This document shows positions 1 through 7,209 of a stretch of DNA of 13,181 bases, one piece after another. Position 1 is the stretch's first letter, and each line of letters starts with the position of its first letter. Source of the DNA: Hyphomicrobiales bacterium (GTDB lineage Bacteria > Pseudomonadota > Alphaproteobacteria > Rhizobiales > Beijerinckiaceae); the NCBI GenBank assembly GCA_015655535.1, contig JAATEW010000160.1, positions 1 through 13,181 of the forward strand, in the 5' to 3' direction. Both the position numbers and the translations under genes were made by a program. The notes under the pieces are model-generated. The model searched no databases, was not told the DNA's origin, and was given only the letters and a program-made list of their open reading frames with translations.

Positions 1-729
1 GGCAGCGAGCAGGGCGGCGAGCGCGTCGGGCAGCGCGGATTCGAGGGCGGCGTCCAGCGCCTCCAGCCGGTAGGCCTGGGGCTCGAAGCCATCGCCCGCC
101 TGGGTGAAGTCGAGGGGCACGAAGATCGGCGGGTCGTCGCCCGGGACGTTGCCGAAGAGCCCACGCTGATAAGCGATCGCATCGGCCAGGGATTCCGGGA
201 GCCGGGCCTCGTCGAAGGTCTCGGGATGGCCCGTGCCGGGGCGGTAGCGGCGGTGCAGGCCGGTCTGGGCCACCACCAGCGGCCAGTCCGGATGGCGGCG
301 GCGCGCCTGGCGCACCACCTTCATCACCGGCTCCTGCGCGGGATCGTCCACCTGCATGACGGCCAGGAGAAGGTGCGCCTGCGCCTCGCACCAGGCGATG
401 TCCTCGGCGGGGTCGTAGCCCGCCTCCTCCAGCCCGCGCGTGTCGAGGAAGCGGAGGAAGGGCGCCTCCTCCGGCACGTCGTAGAAGGCGGCCTTTCGGG
501 TGCAGGGCTGGTAGCCCTCGCCGATCTCGGCGCGGGGATCACCGGTCAGGGCCGAGACGATGGCCGTCTTGCCCGCCCCGGTCTTGCCGATCAGCCAGAT
601 GACGGGCGCGGCGGAGCGGGCCTGGGCCCGGAGCTCCTTCTGGGAGGCATCGAGGTCCGAGGCAAAGAGCGCGGCCTTCACCTCGGACCAGAGCTGGCCC
701 AGCCGTCGAAGGCCGGAGGGCGCGAACAT
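1..729 (-). CDS. P-loop GTPase, C-terminus beyond window
   Basis: The frame is open from an ATG at 729-727 to the window edge, giving 243 residues with no stop; the C-terminus is missing. The Walker A/G1 motif is GKTGAGKT at residues 48-55, and the G3 motif is DTRG at 96-99, preceded by hydrophobic residues as in Era/YihA-type small GTPases. The usual NKxD (G4) is not obvious; the corresponding strand reads VVAQTGLH, so guanine recognition may be atypical. There is no signal peptide. Binding and hydrolysis of GTP are inferred from the motifs; the cellular role is unknown. It follows scoB on the same strand after about 60 bases and may be co-transcribed. No good Shine-Dalgarno is visible before the ATG, so the start is tentative. 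The missing end could carry a membrane or DUF697-like domain. Confidence 0.8.
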   Translation of the reverse strand, partial: MFAPSGLRRLGQLWSEVKAALFASDLDASQKELRAQARSAAPVIWLIGKTGAGKTAIVSALTGDPRAEIGEGYQPCTRKAAFYDVPEEAPFLRFLDTRGLEEAGYDPAEDIAWCEAQAHLLLAVMQVDDPAQEPVMKVVRQARRRHPDWPLVVAQTGLHRRYRPGTGHPETFDEARLPESLADAIAYQRGLFGNVPGDDPPIFVPLDFTQAGDGFEPQAYRLEALDAALESALPDALAALLAA

Positions 730-789
730 GCTAGGGGGGATTCCGTTTCATCTCAGTCCCTGAACCCCCCCCGGCCGGCTCCGGTCGCG

Positions 790-1443
790 TCAGACGTTGG
801 AGAGCGCGACGCGATACTCGGCAGCGGTCTTGGCCTTCACCTCGTCCAGCGTCACCTCGGGCGCCAGCTCGATCAGGGCCATGCCCTCGTCGCCGCGGCG
901 GTCGATGGTGAAGACCGCGAGCTCCGTCACGACCATGTCCACCACGCGCGAGCCGGTCAGCGGCAGCTCGCAGGTCTTGAGCAGCTTGGGGGCGTCGCCC
1001 TTGGCGGTGTGCTCCATCAGCACGACGACCTTCTTCACGCCGGCCACGAGGTCCATGGCGCCGCCCATGCCCTTCACCATCTTGCCCGGGATCATCCAGT
1101 TCGCGAGGTCGCCGTTCTGGGCCACCTGCAGCGCGCCGAGGATCGAGAGGTCGATATGCCCGCCGCGGATCATGGCGAAGCTGTCGGCGCTGCTGAAGAT
1201 GCTGGTCGTCGGCAGCATGGAGACGGTCTGCTTGCCGGCGTTGATGAGGTCCGGATCCTCCTCGCCCTCCAGCGGGAAGGGGCCGATGCCGAGCATGCCG
1301 TTCTCGCTCTGCAGCTGGACGGAGATGCCTTCGGGGATGTGGTTGGCCACCAGCGTCGGGATGCCGATGCCGAGATTGACGTAGAAGCCGTCCTCCAGCT
1401 CGCGGGCGGCGCGGGCGGCCATCTGGTCGCGGTTCCAGGGCAT
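790..1443 (-). CDS. scoB: 3-oxoacid CoA-transferase subunit B
   Basis: A 217-residue protein of the usual length for the B (beta) subunit of family I CoA-transferases. The signature SENGMLGIGP is present, with Glu47 as the expected catalytic residue that forms the glutamyl-CoA thioester. The preceding NLGIGIPTLVANHI segment is also typical of the family. With ScoA it should transfer CoA from succinyl-CoA to a 3-oxoacid such as acetoacetate in the cytoplasm, feeding ketone-body or PHB breakdown. The AtoAD and PcaIJ families are close relatives, so the exact 3-oxoacid is inferred. The start is supported by AAGGAA about 8 bases before the ATG. It lies 143 bases downstream of scoA on the same strand; the gap contains GC-rich hairpins. 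Confidence 0.93.
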   Translation of the reverse strand: MPWNRDQMAARAARELEDGFYVNLGIGIPTLVANHIPEGISVQLQSENGMLGIGPFPLEGEEDPDLINAGKQTVSMLPTTSIFSSADSFAMIRGGHIDLSILGALQVAQNGDLANWMIPGKMVKGMGGAMDLVAGVKKVVVLMEHTAKGDAPKLLKTCELPLTGSRVVDMVVTELAVFTIDRRGDEGMALIELAPEVTLDEVKAKTAAEYRVALSNV

Positions 1444-1476
1444 GGGTCAGATTCCTTGATCGAAGGAAGGGGATGT

Positions 1477-1495
1477 CCGGCCGCAACGCGGCCGG
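1477..1495. repeat. GC-rich hairpin between scoA and scoB
   Basis: Perfect inverted repeat with arms CCGGCCGC and GCGGCCGG and a 3-base loop, in the scoA-scoB gap. A second one (GCGGCC-GGA-GGCCGC) lies at 1549-1563. Neither has a T tract, so they are not classic terminators; they may stabilise or segment the mRNA. Confidence 0.6.
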
Positions 1496-1586
1496 CGCGC
1501 CGCGACCGACCGCCGAACCTGGCGGTCCATGACAGGGCGCGAAGCCAAGCGGCCGGAGGCCGCGCCCGGCGTTTGAGGGCGTAAAA

Positions 1587-2291
1587 TCATGCCGCTTTCC
1601 GCACGGTGCGGTTTTCGATGAGCTTCTCGTAGCCGGCCGGCAGCGCGACGATGCGCTTCACGAAGACGCCGGGGGTGATGATGTGGTCGGGGTCGAGCGC
1701 GCCGGTCGGCACGAGGTGCTCCACCTGCGCGACGGTCATCTTCGCGGCCGTGGCCATCATCGGGTTGAAGTTCCGCGCCGTGCGCCGGTAGACGAGGTTG
1801 CCTTCCGTGTCGCCCTTCCAGGCATGGATCAGCGCGATGTCGGCCACGATGCCGCGCTCCATGACGAAGGTCTCGCCGTCGAAGACCTGGGTGGGCTTGC
1901 CCTCGGCCACCGCCGTGCCGACGCCGGTCTTGGTGAAGAAGGCCGGGATGCCGGCGCCGCCGGCGCGGATGCGCTCGGCGAGCGTGCCCTGCGGATTGAA
2001 TTCGACCTCAAGCTCGCCCGCGAGATAGAGCTGCTCGAAGAGCTTGTTCTCGCCGACATAGGACGAGATCATTTTCTTGATCTGGCGGGACTCCAGCAAA
2101 ATCCCGAGGCCCGCGCCATCGACGCCGGCATTGTTAGAGACGACGGTGAGGCCCTTCACGCCGAGATCGCGGATCGCCTCGATCAGGCTCGTTGCGATCC
2201 CGCAAAGGCCGAAGCCGCCCGACATCACCAGCATATCGTCACGGAGCACATCGGCGAGCGCCGTCTTGGCGTCGGGATAGAGTTTTTTCAT
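1587..2291 (-). CDS. scoA: 3-oxoacid CoA-transferase subunit A
   Basis: A 234-residue protein of the usual alpha-subunit length. The N-terminal GGFGLCG at residues 25-31 followed by SLIEAI is the alpha-subunit signature, and VVSNNAG plus the later EFNPQGTLAERIRAGGAGIPAF segment belongs to the CoA-binding fold. It partners ScoB in a cytoplasmic heteromeric enzyme exchanging CoA between succinyl-CoA and acetoacetate-like acids. It is the first gene of the minus-strand cluster. AAGG about 9 bases before the ATG serves as a modest ribosome binding site. The upstream region carries a 9-base direct repeat (2338-2368) that could be an operator. The ScoA/ScoB assignment over AtoD/AtoA or PcaI/PcaJ rests on residue patterns recalled by eye. 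Confidence 0.93.
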   Translation of the reverse strand: MKKLYPDAKTALADVLRDDMLVMSGGFGLCGIATSLIEAIRDLGVKGLTVVSNNAGVDGAGLGILLESRQIKKMISSYVGENKLFEQLYLAGELEVEFNPQGTLAERIRAGGAGIPAFFTKTGVGTAVAEGKPTQVFDGETFVMERGIVADIALIHAWKGDTEGNLVYRRTARNFNPMMATAAKMTVAQVEHLVPTGALDPDHIITPGVFVKRIVALPAGYEKLIENRTVRKAA

Positions 2292-2337
2292 CTGCGTGGG
2301 CCTTAAACGCGCGGTTTCCGCAAGGTCTAGGACGCCG

Positions 2338-2368
2338 CGATTGGCATGGCAAGGAGCCCCGATTGGCA
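2338..2368. repeat. direct repeat upstream of scoA
   Basis: CGATTGGCA occurs at 2338-2346 and again at 2360-2368, a spacing of 22 bases or about two helical turns, 47-77 bases before the scoA start. That is a plausible tandem regulator site for the scoAB promoter. No regulator gene is adjacent, so function is inferred only from spacing and position. Confidence 0.35.
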
Positions 2369-2467
2369 GATGTGCTGCCGCGAAGATCGCAGGAGCGAGT
2401 GTTCTTAGCGTGCGGATCGTATCCGATATCCTCCGAGCCGTGACTTTTGTATGTTCATGGTATGTTC

Positions 2468-2496
2468 TTGACTTGCAGAAACTCGTATTTTACGGT
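2468..2496 (+). promoter_or_regulatory. candidate promoter for the RexAB-like pair
   Basis: The -35 candidate TTGACT (2468-2473) matches TTGACA in 5 of 6 positions. A 17-base spacer leads to TACGGT (2491-2496), a poor -10 with 3 of 6 matches. The tandem TATGTTC units (2450-2456, 2461-2467) lie immediately upstream and could bind a repressor or activator. A transcript from here would have a leader of about 150 bases. Confidence 0.35.
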
Positions 2497-2650
2497 GCCC
2501 ATCGAATAACATCCACATGAAAGACAGTCGGCGGTAGCCCATGCCGTTGGCGCAGTTTAATTGTTATGACATTCTTCCCCTGAACGGGGAAGGAACAAGG
2601 CCGAGGAAGCTACGGACCCAGCACATCAGCGTCTTGTTTTGCTCAATCGA

Positions 2651-3685
2651 ATGATTAGCCGATCAGGCTCGCGTGCTCCGCAAGAACACAAGCCTCCGCT
2701 CCACGGAGCGGCTGAGCTTTTGCAGGCGGTTGGAGACCGTTTAAAACAGGGTTTCGCCATCGGTTTTCTTGGGATCAGAGATAAGGGTGATTTGACCGAA
2801 AAAGCTCGTATCGCGAGTGGTAATGGCCATGATTATGTGGCGCTACGAGATTTCGAAATTGAGACTCGTGGCAGTATTTCGTACGCGAAGCTTCTAATTG
2901 AGTTTGTTGATCAAGACCGGCGTACCTTTCCGGTCGTGAACACTTCTACATTTAAAGGGCGCGAATTATCTGGCGATGAGGCAGAACGAGGTGTTACAGC
3001 AGGACATGTGGTCGTTCGCCTTCCTGGAAAGGATGACTACGACGACGGAAGCTATCGGTGTGTCGTTGAGTCAGTTCACCACTTGAGCCGAAATGACATT
3101 GAACGGTTTTTATGCCGTCAACTTCGAAGAGCCTTCCAAGACCAGAAATTTGGCGTCTCTGTCATCCCTAAAAAGGGAAACGGCAGAAAGCCGTTAAACA
3201 AAGAATATGATTATTGGCCGCGACTTGAGCTTTTTGCCGATGTCCTACGTAAAATAAATTTTGCAGACGACACCGGAAAATATCTTACTCATATGGTGTT
3301 CACAAAAAGGCATGAGAAAAAAGCTATTGGGAAATCAACAGCTCTAAAGCATGAGGATGTTATTGCCGACGTAGAATACAAAATTTTGGCTAAGCAGGGA
3401 CCAGACACGCCGGAAGAACTCTCACAATGGGTCTCAAATATTCGAAATTATTTTGAAACTAGTGGATATGAATCAAAGTTATACTATCGTGGGATTGGTG
3501 GCGCCACGTTATCGGGTGACGTTCATAAAGCGGTCGCTGGTGCGAGTGATTTGTTGATGTGCCCCCGCGAAGTGATCGTGCTTAAAGGCCCTTCGAAGGA
3601 ATGGCAGGAGAAATTAGATTCTCAAATTACCGACCACATGATCGGTCTTTTGGACAAGAATGAGTTATGGGAACGCAGCCAGTAG
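2651..3685 (+). CDS. RexA-like soluble protein of a two-gene membrane system (putative)
   Basis: A 344-residue protein from the ATG at 2651; a TTG at 2639 would add four residues, and neither start has a clear Shine-Dalgarno. There is no signal peptide or membrane span, so it should be cytoplasmic. No named enzyme motif is visible. Residues about 105-160 contain a segment with VVVRLPG, then VVESVHHLSRNDIERFL. This is followed by LELFADVLRKI at 192-202, resembling the LPVFGDILKVL segment of lambda RexA as I remember it. RexA is 279 residues and works with the membrane protein RexB in phage exclusion. Here the next gene overlaps by 19 bases and encodes a four-span membrane protein, the same architecture. 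Codon use is AT-richer than both flanks, suggesting transfer. RexA homology is a by-eye hypothesis; it could be an unrelated sensor protein. Confidence 0.75.
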   Translation: MISRSGSRAPQEHKPPLHGAAELLQAVGDRLKQGFAIGFLGIRDKGDLTEKARIASGNGHDYVALRDFEIETRGSISYAKLLIEFVDQDRRTFPVVNTSTFKGRELSGDEAERGVTAGHVVVRLPGKDDYDDGSYRCVVESVHHLSRNDIERFLCRQLRRAFQDQKFGVSVIPKKGNGRKPLNKEYDYWPRLELFADVLRKINFADDTGKYLTHMVFTKRHEKKAIGKSTALKHEDVIADVEYKILAKQGPDTPEELSQWVSNIRNYFETSGYESKLYYRGIGGATLSGDVHKAVAGASDLLMCPREVIVLKGPSKEWQEKLDSQITDHMIGLLDKNELWERSQ

Positions 3686-4275
3686 GTCTTCGTGATGTAT
3701 ATGAGCAAGGTGGCGGTTCGCCACCGCGGCTACGATTGCTTGCGCCGCTGCGTTATTTGAGCATCAGGCATCCCGAGAAGCGACATTACGATTTAGTGAT
3801 TCCGTTGGTTGTCGGTGTCTGCGCTTGGGGCGTTTATATGGCCATTAGCCCGAAGCCTCCGCTTTGGGGGGAAGGCGGTCTCCTGCGGTTTTCCCGCGAT
3901 CTTCTTATTATGGCGGTTCCTTTCATGATCGGCGCGCTTGCAGCGGTTGCAATGGGTTCCCCCGGGGAGCATCTCGACAGACGCCCTTTGGGAATCGAAC
4001 TATATCTCGGTGATCGTGCGCTCACGCTTCGTCAATTTCTCTGCTATCTATTAGGATATCTATCGTTTTTGGGCATGTTGACGTTGATAGCTGTCGTTGG
4101 CGCTGACCTCCTTCACCATACGGTGCGCTCATGGACAGAATGCGCTCCTCAAGCTCGTTTTATCACCTATGCAGTTGGCGTATTAGTTCTGTCTACGTTG
4201 CTATCGTTTCTGTCGGTGACTGTCTTATGGGCCCTATATTTTTTGACTGATGTAGCCAATCAACGAATGGTTTAA
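3667..4275 (+). CDS. four-span membrane protein, RexB-like (putative)
   Basis: A 202-residue protein with hydrophobic segments at about 42-60, 78-96, 125-148 and 165-193. It has a basic N-terminal tail of about 40 residues and a very short C-terminal tail. It is probably an inner-membrane protein with both ends in the cytoplasm. Lambda RexB is a 144-residue four-span protein thought to form an ion channel that depolarises phage-infected cells. The short polar C-terminal end after ALYFLTD and the GYLSFLG motif in span 3 recall RexB, from memory. The start overlaps the preceding gene by 19 bases, so translation is probably coupled and no strong ribosome binding site is needed. The two products very likely act together. 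A channel or effector role is inference; the segment could simply be an unknown membrane partner. Confidence 0.78.
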   Translation: MGTQPVGLRDVYEQGGGSPPRLRLLAPLRYLSIRHPEKRHYDLVIPLVVGVCAWGVYMAISPKPPLWGEGGLLRFSRDLLIMAVPFMIGALAAVAMGSPGEHLDRRPLGIELYLGDRALTLRQFLCYLLGYLSFLGMLTLIAVVGADLLHHTVRSWTECAPQARFITYAVGVLVLSTLLSFLSVTVLWALYFLTDVANQRMV

Positions 4276-4325
4276 TTACAGTTCCTTTGTTCTGGCGGCG
4301 TCACGCTTAAGCGCCACATTGCCCT

Positions 4326-4356
4326 ATAAAAAAGCGCCGCCTCGAAAGGCGGCGCT
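4326..4356 (-). terminator. intrinsic terminator of the iorAB operon
   Basis: A 9-base-pair perfect stem (4333-4341 with 4348-4356, loop TCGAAA). On the minus strand the hairpin is followed at once by a run of five to six T. It lies about 30 bases past the iorB stop codon. On the plus strand the downstream side reads CTATTAT, so it may also stop transcripts from the RexAB-like pair, less efficiently. Confidence 0.88.
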
Positions 4357-4384
4357 CTATTATCGATGGGTTTGCTGTTGAAAC

Positions 4385-6700
4385 TCACCCCGCCAACTGA
4401 TCCCTAATCGGCAGGTTGCGGATGCGTTTGCCGGTCGCTGCGAAGATCGCATTCGCAAGCGCCGGGGCAACCGGCGGCACGCCGGGTTCGCCGACGCCGC
4501 CGAGCGGGCGGGTATAGTCTTTCGACCCGAGATCCATGATATGGACATGGATCTCGCGCGGCGCGGCATCGATGCGGGTCACTTCATAGCCGTCGAAGTT
4601 CGTCTGCACCGCGCGGCCATTCTTGAAGCTGATCTCGCCCAAGGTCGCGAGGCTGATGCCCTGGATCACGGCGCCTTCGAGTTGCGAGCGGATGCGGTCG
4701 GGATTGACCACAGGCCCGCAGTCGATGCCGATATCGACACGGGGGAACGAGATCTGCCCGTCCTTCGAGACGGCGACATCGACGCAGGCGGCCGTATAGC
4801 TCGCGAAGCTCCGCAAGCCCGCGATGCCAAGGCCGCGCCCTTGGATGGGTTTGCGCCCCCATCCGGCTTCCTTGGCGACGCGCTCGATCACGCGTTTCAG
4901 GCGGCCGGTGTCATAAGGATAGAGCTTCGGGTCCTCGCCATGATTCCAGCCGTCGGCTTGCTCGCCCGGATCGATGATCCGATCGGGACCAATCAGCTCG
5001 ATCAGATAATCCTTCGGATCGCGTCCCGCCGCTGCCGCGAGTTCGGCGATGAAGGACTGGATCGCGAAGCTGTGCGGGATATTCGACACGGAACGGAACC
5101 AGCCGATGCGCGTATGCGCTTCGACGCCGGGATTTTCGACCCTGAGATTGGCCACGTTCCAAGGTACGTTGACGGCGCCCATGCCGAGTTCGAAAGGCGC
5201 CTCGTGCTGCTGATCCGGCTTGAAGATCGAGAAGATCGTCGGCGCGACGGTGCGATGCAGATAGGCGACCGTCTTGCCCGAGGCGTCGAGCCCCGCTTCC
5301 AGATGTTCGACCGAGACCGTATGGTAATAGGAATGGCCGAGATCGTCCTCCCGGGTCCAGGTGACTTTCACCGGCTTGCCGTCGACGGCCTTAGAGAGCA
5401 GCGCCGCTTCGACCGCATAGTCCGGCTTCGATTTGCGGCCGAAGGCACCGCCGAGCAGAGTGACGTTGACCTTCACGTCATCGTTCGAAAGGCCGAGTCT
5501 TTTGGCGACGCGCTCTCGCGCGGCCTGAGGCGACTGTACGCAGGCCCAGACCTCGCATTTGCCGTCGACGATCCGCGCGGCGGCGGCCGGCGGCTCCATC
5601 GGCGCTTGCGCGAGATGCGGAATATAATATTCCGCGACGACTTTCTTTACAGCCTTGGGCATGGCGGTATCGACGTCGCCCTGATTGCGCACGACGAGGC
5701 CGGGCTTACGCGCGAGACCTTCAAGCTCGGTCTTGTAAGTGGCCGAATCATAGCTCGCGTTCGGGCCGTCGTTCCATTCGACCTTGAGCTTCTCGCGGCC
5801 TTGAATCGCCGCCCAGGTGTTGGTCGCGACCACGCCGACGCCAGCGAGCGGCATGAACTCGGACGGGATCGGCGTCGGATCGATGACGACCACTTTGACG
5901 ACGCCCGGCACTTTCAACGTCTCGGTGGCGTCGTAGGATTTGATCGTGCCGCCATAGACCGGCGCACGCAAGACGACGCCATAGAGCAGACCGTCGAGCT
6001 TGGTATCTATGCCATAGCCGGCCCGGCCCGTGACGATATTGAAGCCGTCGACGATCTTCTGATCGTCGCGCCCGATATAGCGGAACTTCGCCGGGTCGGT
6101 GAGTTTGAGCTGATCCGGCGGCGGCACCGGCAAGGCGGCGGCGGCGGCGGCGATATCGCCGAAGCCCAATTTGCGATTGCTCGGCCGATGCAGGATCTCG
6201 TGATTGACGGTTTCGACTTCGGATGCGGGCACGCCCCATTTCTGCGCCGCGGCCGCCTCAAGCATTTGCCGCATGGCGGCGCCGACTTGGCGCACGGCGG
6301 TGAAATGATGCCGCGTCGTACGTGAGCCGTCGGTGTCCTGATTGCCCCATTTGGGTTCGTCGCCATCCGCCTGCTGAACTTTCATGCGCGCGAGATCGGC
6401 ATGAAGCTCGTCGGCGACGATCATCGTAAGCCCGGTGCGCACGCCCTGGCCCATTTCCGACCGGATACAGATGAAGGTCACGGTGCCGTCCGGCGCCAGC
6501 GACAAAAACAGTTTCGGATCGTTGCGAATGCCGTTCGGCATGCCGGCGCCGGCATATTTCTTGTCGGCGCCGCCGGTCGATTCGTCGGCCTGGACAGGGA
6601 GCCGCAGGGCAAGCACGAAGGCAGCCGTGCCAAGGCCGAGCAGCGCTGCACGGCGGCTCACATTGGCCATTCCTGGTGTGATGTTGCGTTCGTGGATCAT
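4385..6700 (-). CDS. iorB: isoquinoline 1-oxidoreductase-like molybdopterin subunit (xanthine dehydrogenase family)
   Basis: A 771-residue large subunit of a two-subunit molybdenum hydroxylase. The N-terminus carries a Tat signal (SRRAALLG at residues 15-22, then a hydrophobic stretch and a VQA-like cleavage site near 37), so the folded cofactor-loaded enzyme is probably exported to the periplasm. Family landmarks are SEMGQGVRTG at 81-90, AQAPMEPPAA at 365-373, GGAFGRK at 417-423, and the C-terminal GVGEPG, in which Glu738 is the expected catalytic base. The family hydroxylates N-heterocycles or oxidises aldehydes using water and passes electrons to the 2Fe-2S subunit. The ATG overlaps the iorA stop codon as ATGA, fixing the start. 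No cytochrome c subunit or XdhC-type maturation gene is adjacent. The substrate is unknown; isoquinoline is only the family name. Confidence 0.93.
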   Translation of the reverse strand: MIHERNITPGMANVSRRAALLGLGTAAFVLALRLPVQADESTGGADKKYAGAGMPNGIRNDPKLFLSLAPDGTVTFICIRSEMGQGVRTGLTMIVADELHADLARMKVQQADGDEPKWGNQDTDGSRTTRHHFTAVRQVGAAMRQMLEAAAAQKWGVPASEVETVNHEILHRPSNRKLGFGDIAAAAAALPVPPPDQLKLTDPAKFRYIGRDDQKIVDGFNIVTGRAGYGIDTKLDGLLYGVVLRAPVYGGTIKSYDATETLKVPGVVKVVVIDPTPIPSEFMPLAGVGVVATNTWAAIQGREKLKVEWNDGPNASYDSATYKTELEGLARKPGLVVRNQGDVDTAMPKAVKKVVAEYYIPHLAQAPMEPPAAAARIVDGKCEVWACVQSPQAARERVAKRLGLSNDDVKVNVTLLGGAFGRKSKPDYAVEAALLSKAVDGKPVKVTWTREDDLGHSYYHTVSVEHLEAGLDASGKTVAYLHRTVAPTIFSIFKPDQQHEAPFELGMGAVNVPWNVANLRVENPGVEAHTRIGWFRSVSNIPHSFAIQSFIAELAAAAGRDPKDYLIELIGPDRIIDPGEQADGWNHGEDPKLYPYDTGRLKRVIERVAKEAGWGRKPIQGRGLGIAGLRSFASYTAACVDVAVSKDGQISFPRVDIGIDCGPVVNPDRIRSQLEGAVIQGISLATLGEISFKNGRAVQTNFDGYEVTRIDAAPREIHVHIMDLGSKDYTRPLGGVGEPGVPPVAPALANAIFAATGKRIRNLPIRDQLAG

Positions 6701-7158
6701 TGCGAAGCTCCCTGTTCGGCTGCTTCCTTGATGGCGGATCTGATCCGCGTGTAAGTCCCGCAGCGGCAGATATTGCCGCTCATGGCTTCGTCGATTTGCG
6801 CCTCGCTCGGATGCGGCGTCTCACGCAGGAGCGCCGCCGCCTGCATGATCTGACCCGGCTGGCAATAGCCGCATTGCGGCACATTGGCGTGCTGCCACGC
6901 GACCTGCAGTGGATGCGTGCCCTCGACCGAGAGACCCTCGATCGTCGTGATCTTGTGGCCAGCGACATCTTTCAGCAATGTCTGGCACGCACGCACGGCG
7001 GCGCCGTCGAGATGCACGGTGCAGGCGCCGCAAAGGCCCGCGCCGCAACCGAATTTCGTGCCCGTCAGACCTTCGATATCGCGCAGATACCAAAGCAGGG
7101 GCATGTCCTGGTCGCCATCGAATTGAAGGGCGTGTCCATTGACCGTCAAACTGATCAT
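6697..7158 (-). CDS. iorA: isoquinoline 1-oxidoreductase-like 2Fe-2S subunit
   Basis: A 153-residue protein, typical of the small subunit of molybdenum hydroxylases. The plant-type 2Fe-2S cluster ligands are Cys38, Cys43, Cys46 and Cys58. The second, helical 2Fe-2S domain has Cys96, Cys99, Cys131 and Cys133 (QCGYCQPGQ and NICRCGTYTRI). It carries electrons from the molybdenum centre of IorB to an unknown acceptor. It has no signal peptide of its own and presumably travels with the Tat-exported IorB. The start MISLTVNG is chosen because GGAG lies 7 bases before it and the protein then begins like its family; the frame is open further upstream to 7389 but that part is not family-like. A long hairpin (7176-7209) sits just before the ribosome binding site. 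Confidence 0.93.
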   Translation of the reverse strand: MISLTVNGHALQFDGDQDMPLLWYLRDIEGLTGTKFGCGAGLCGACTVHLDGAAVRACQTLLKDVAGHKITTIEGLSVEGTHPLQVAWQHANVPQCGYCQPGQIMQAAALLRETPHPSEAQIDEAMSGNICRCGTYTRIRSAIKEAAEQGASQ

Positions 7159-7175
7159 TGATCGACTCCAAAGGG

Positions 7176-7209
7176 GATCGCGAGGCGCTTGCGAAGCGCA
7201 TCGCGGATC
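7176..7209 (-). promoter_or_regulatory. leader hairpin upstream of iorA
   Basis: The arms 7176-7190 and 7194-7209 are near-perfect inverted copies with a 3-base loop; one extra base and one mismatch break the symmetry. It lies about 7 bases upstream of the iorA GGAG ribosome binding site. It could act as an mRNA structure controlling translation, or as an operator. It has no T tract in the direction of transcription. Confidence 0.5.

Larger units (their letters stand above)
2292..2650. other. intergenic region between divergent scoA and the RexA-like gene
   Basis: There is no convincing coding sequence. Composition changes from GC-rich to AT-rich at roughly 2430-2440. The region holds a direct repeat near scoA (2338-2368), an 11-base tandem repeat with TATGTTC at 2450-2456 and 2461-2467, a candidate plus-strand promoter (2468-2496), and a hairpin (CTTCCCC at 2574-2580 with GGGGAAG at 2586-2592). 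Confidence 0.6.

Noticed and set aside
731..1486. Minus-strand ORF of 251 residues
   Set aside because: Overlaps scoB in another frame on the same strand; the Arg-rich translation is a frame shadow.
226..1584. Long plus-strand ORF of 452 residues
   Set aside because: Antisense to the GTPase and scoB genes; its His/Arg/Gly/Ala-rich translation is the usual mirror of GC-rich codons, and it has no family motif.
1683..2306. Plus-strand ORF of 207 residues opposite scoA
   Set aside because: Antisense shadow of scoA with the typical Arg/His/Asp-rich composition.
4295..4316. CGCTTAAGCG palindrome near the end of the RexB-like gene
   Set aside because: Short, loop-free and without a T tract; the nearby stem at 4333-4356 is a much better terminator.
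4541..6325. Plus-strand ORF of 594 residues opposite iorB
   Set aside because: Very long, but exactly antisense to a clearly recognised iorB, with no ribosome binding site or recognisable domain.
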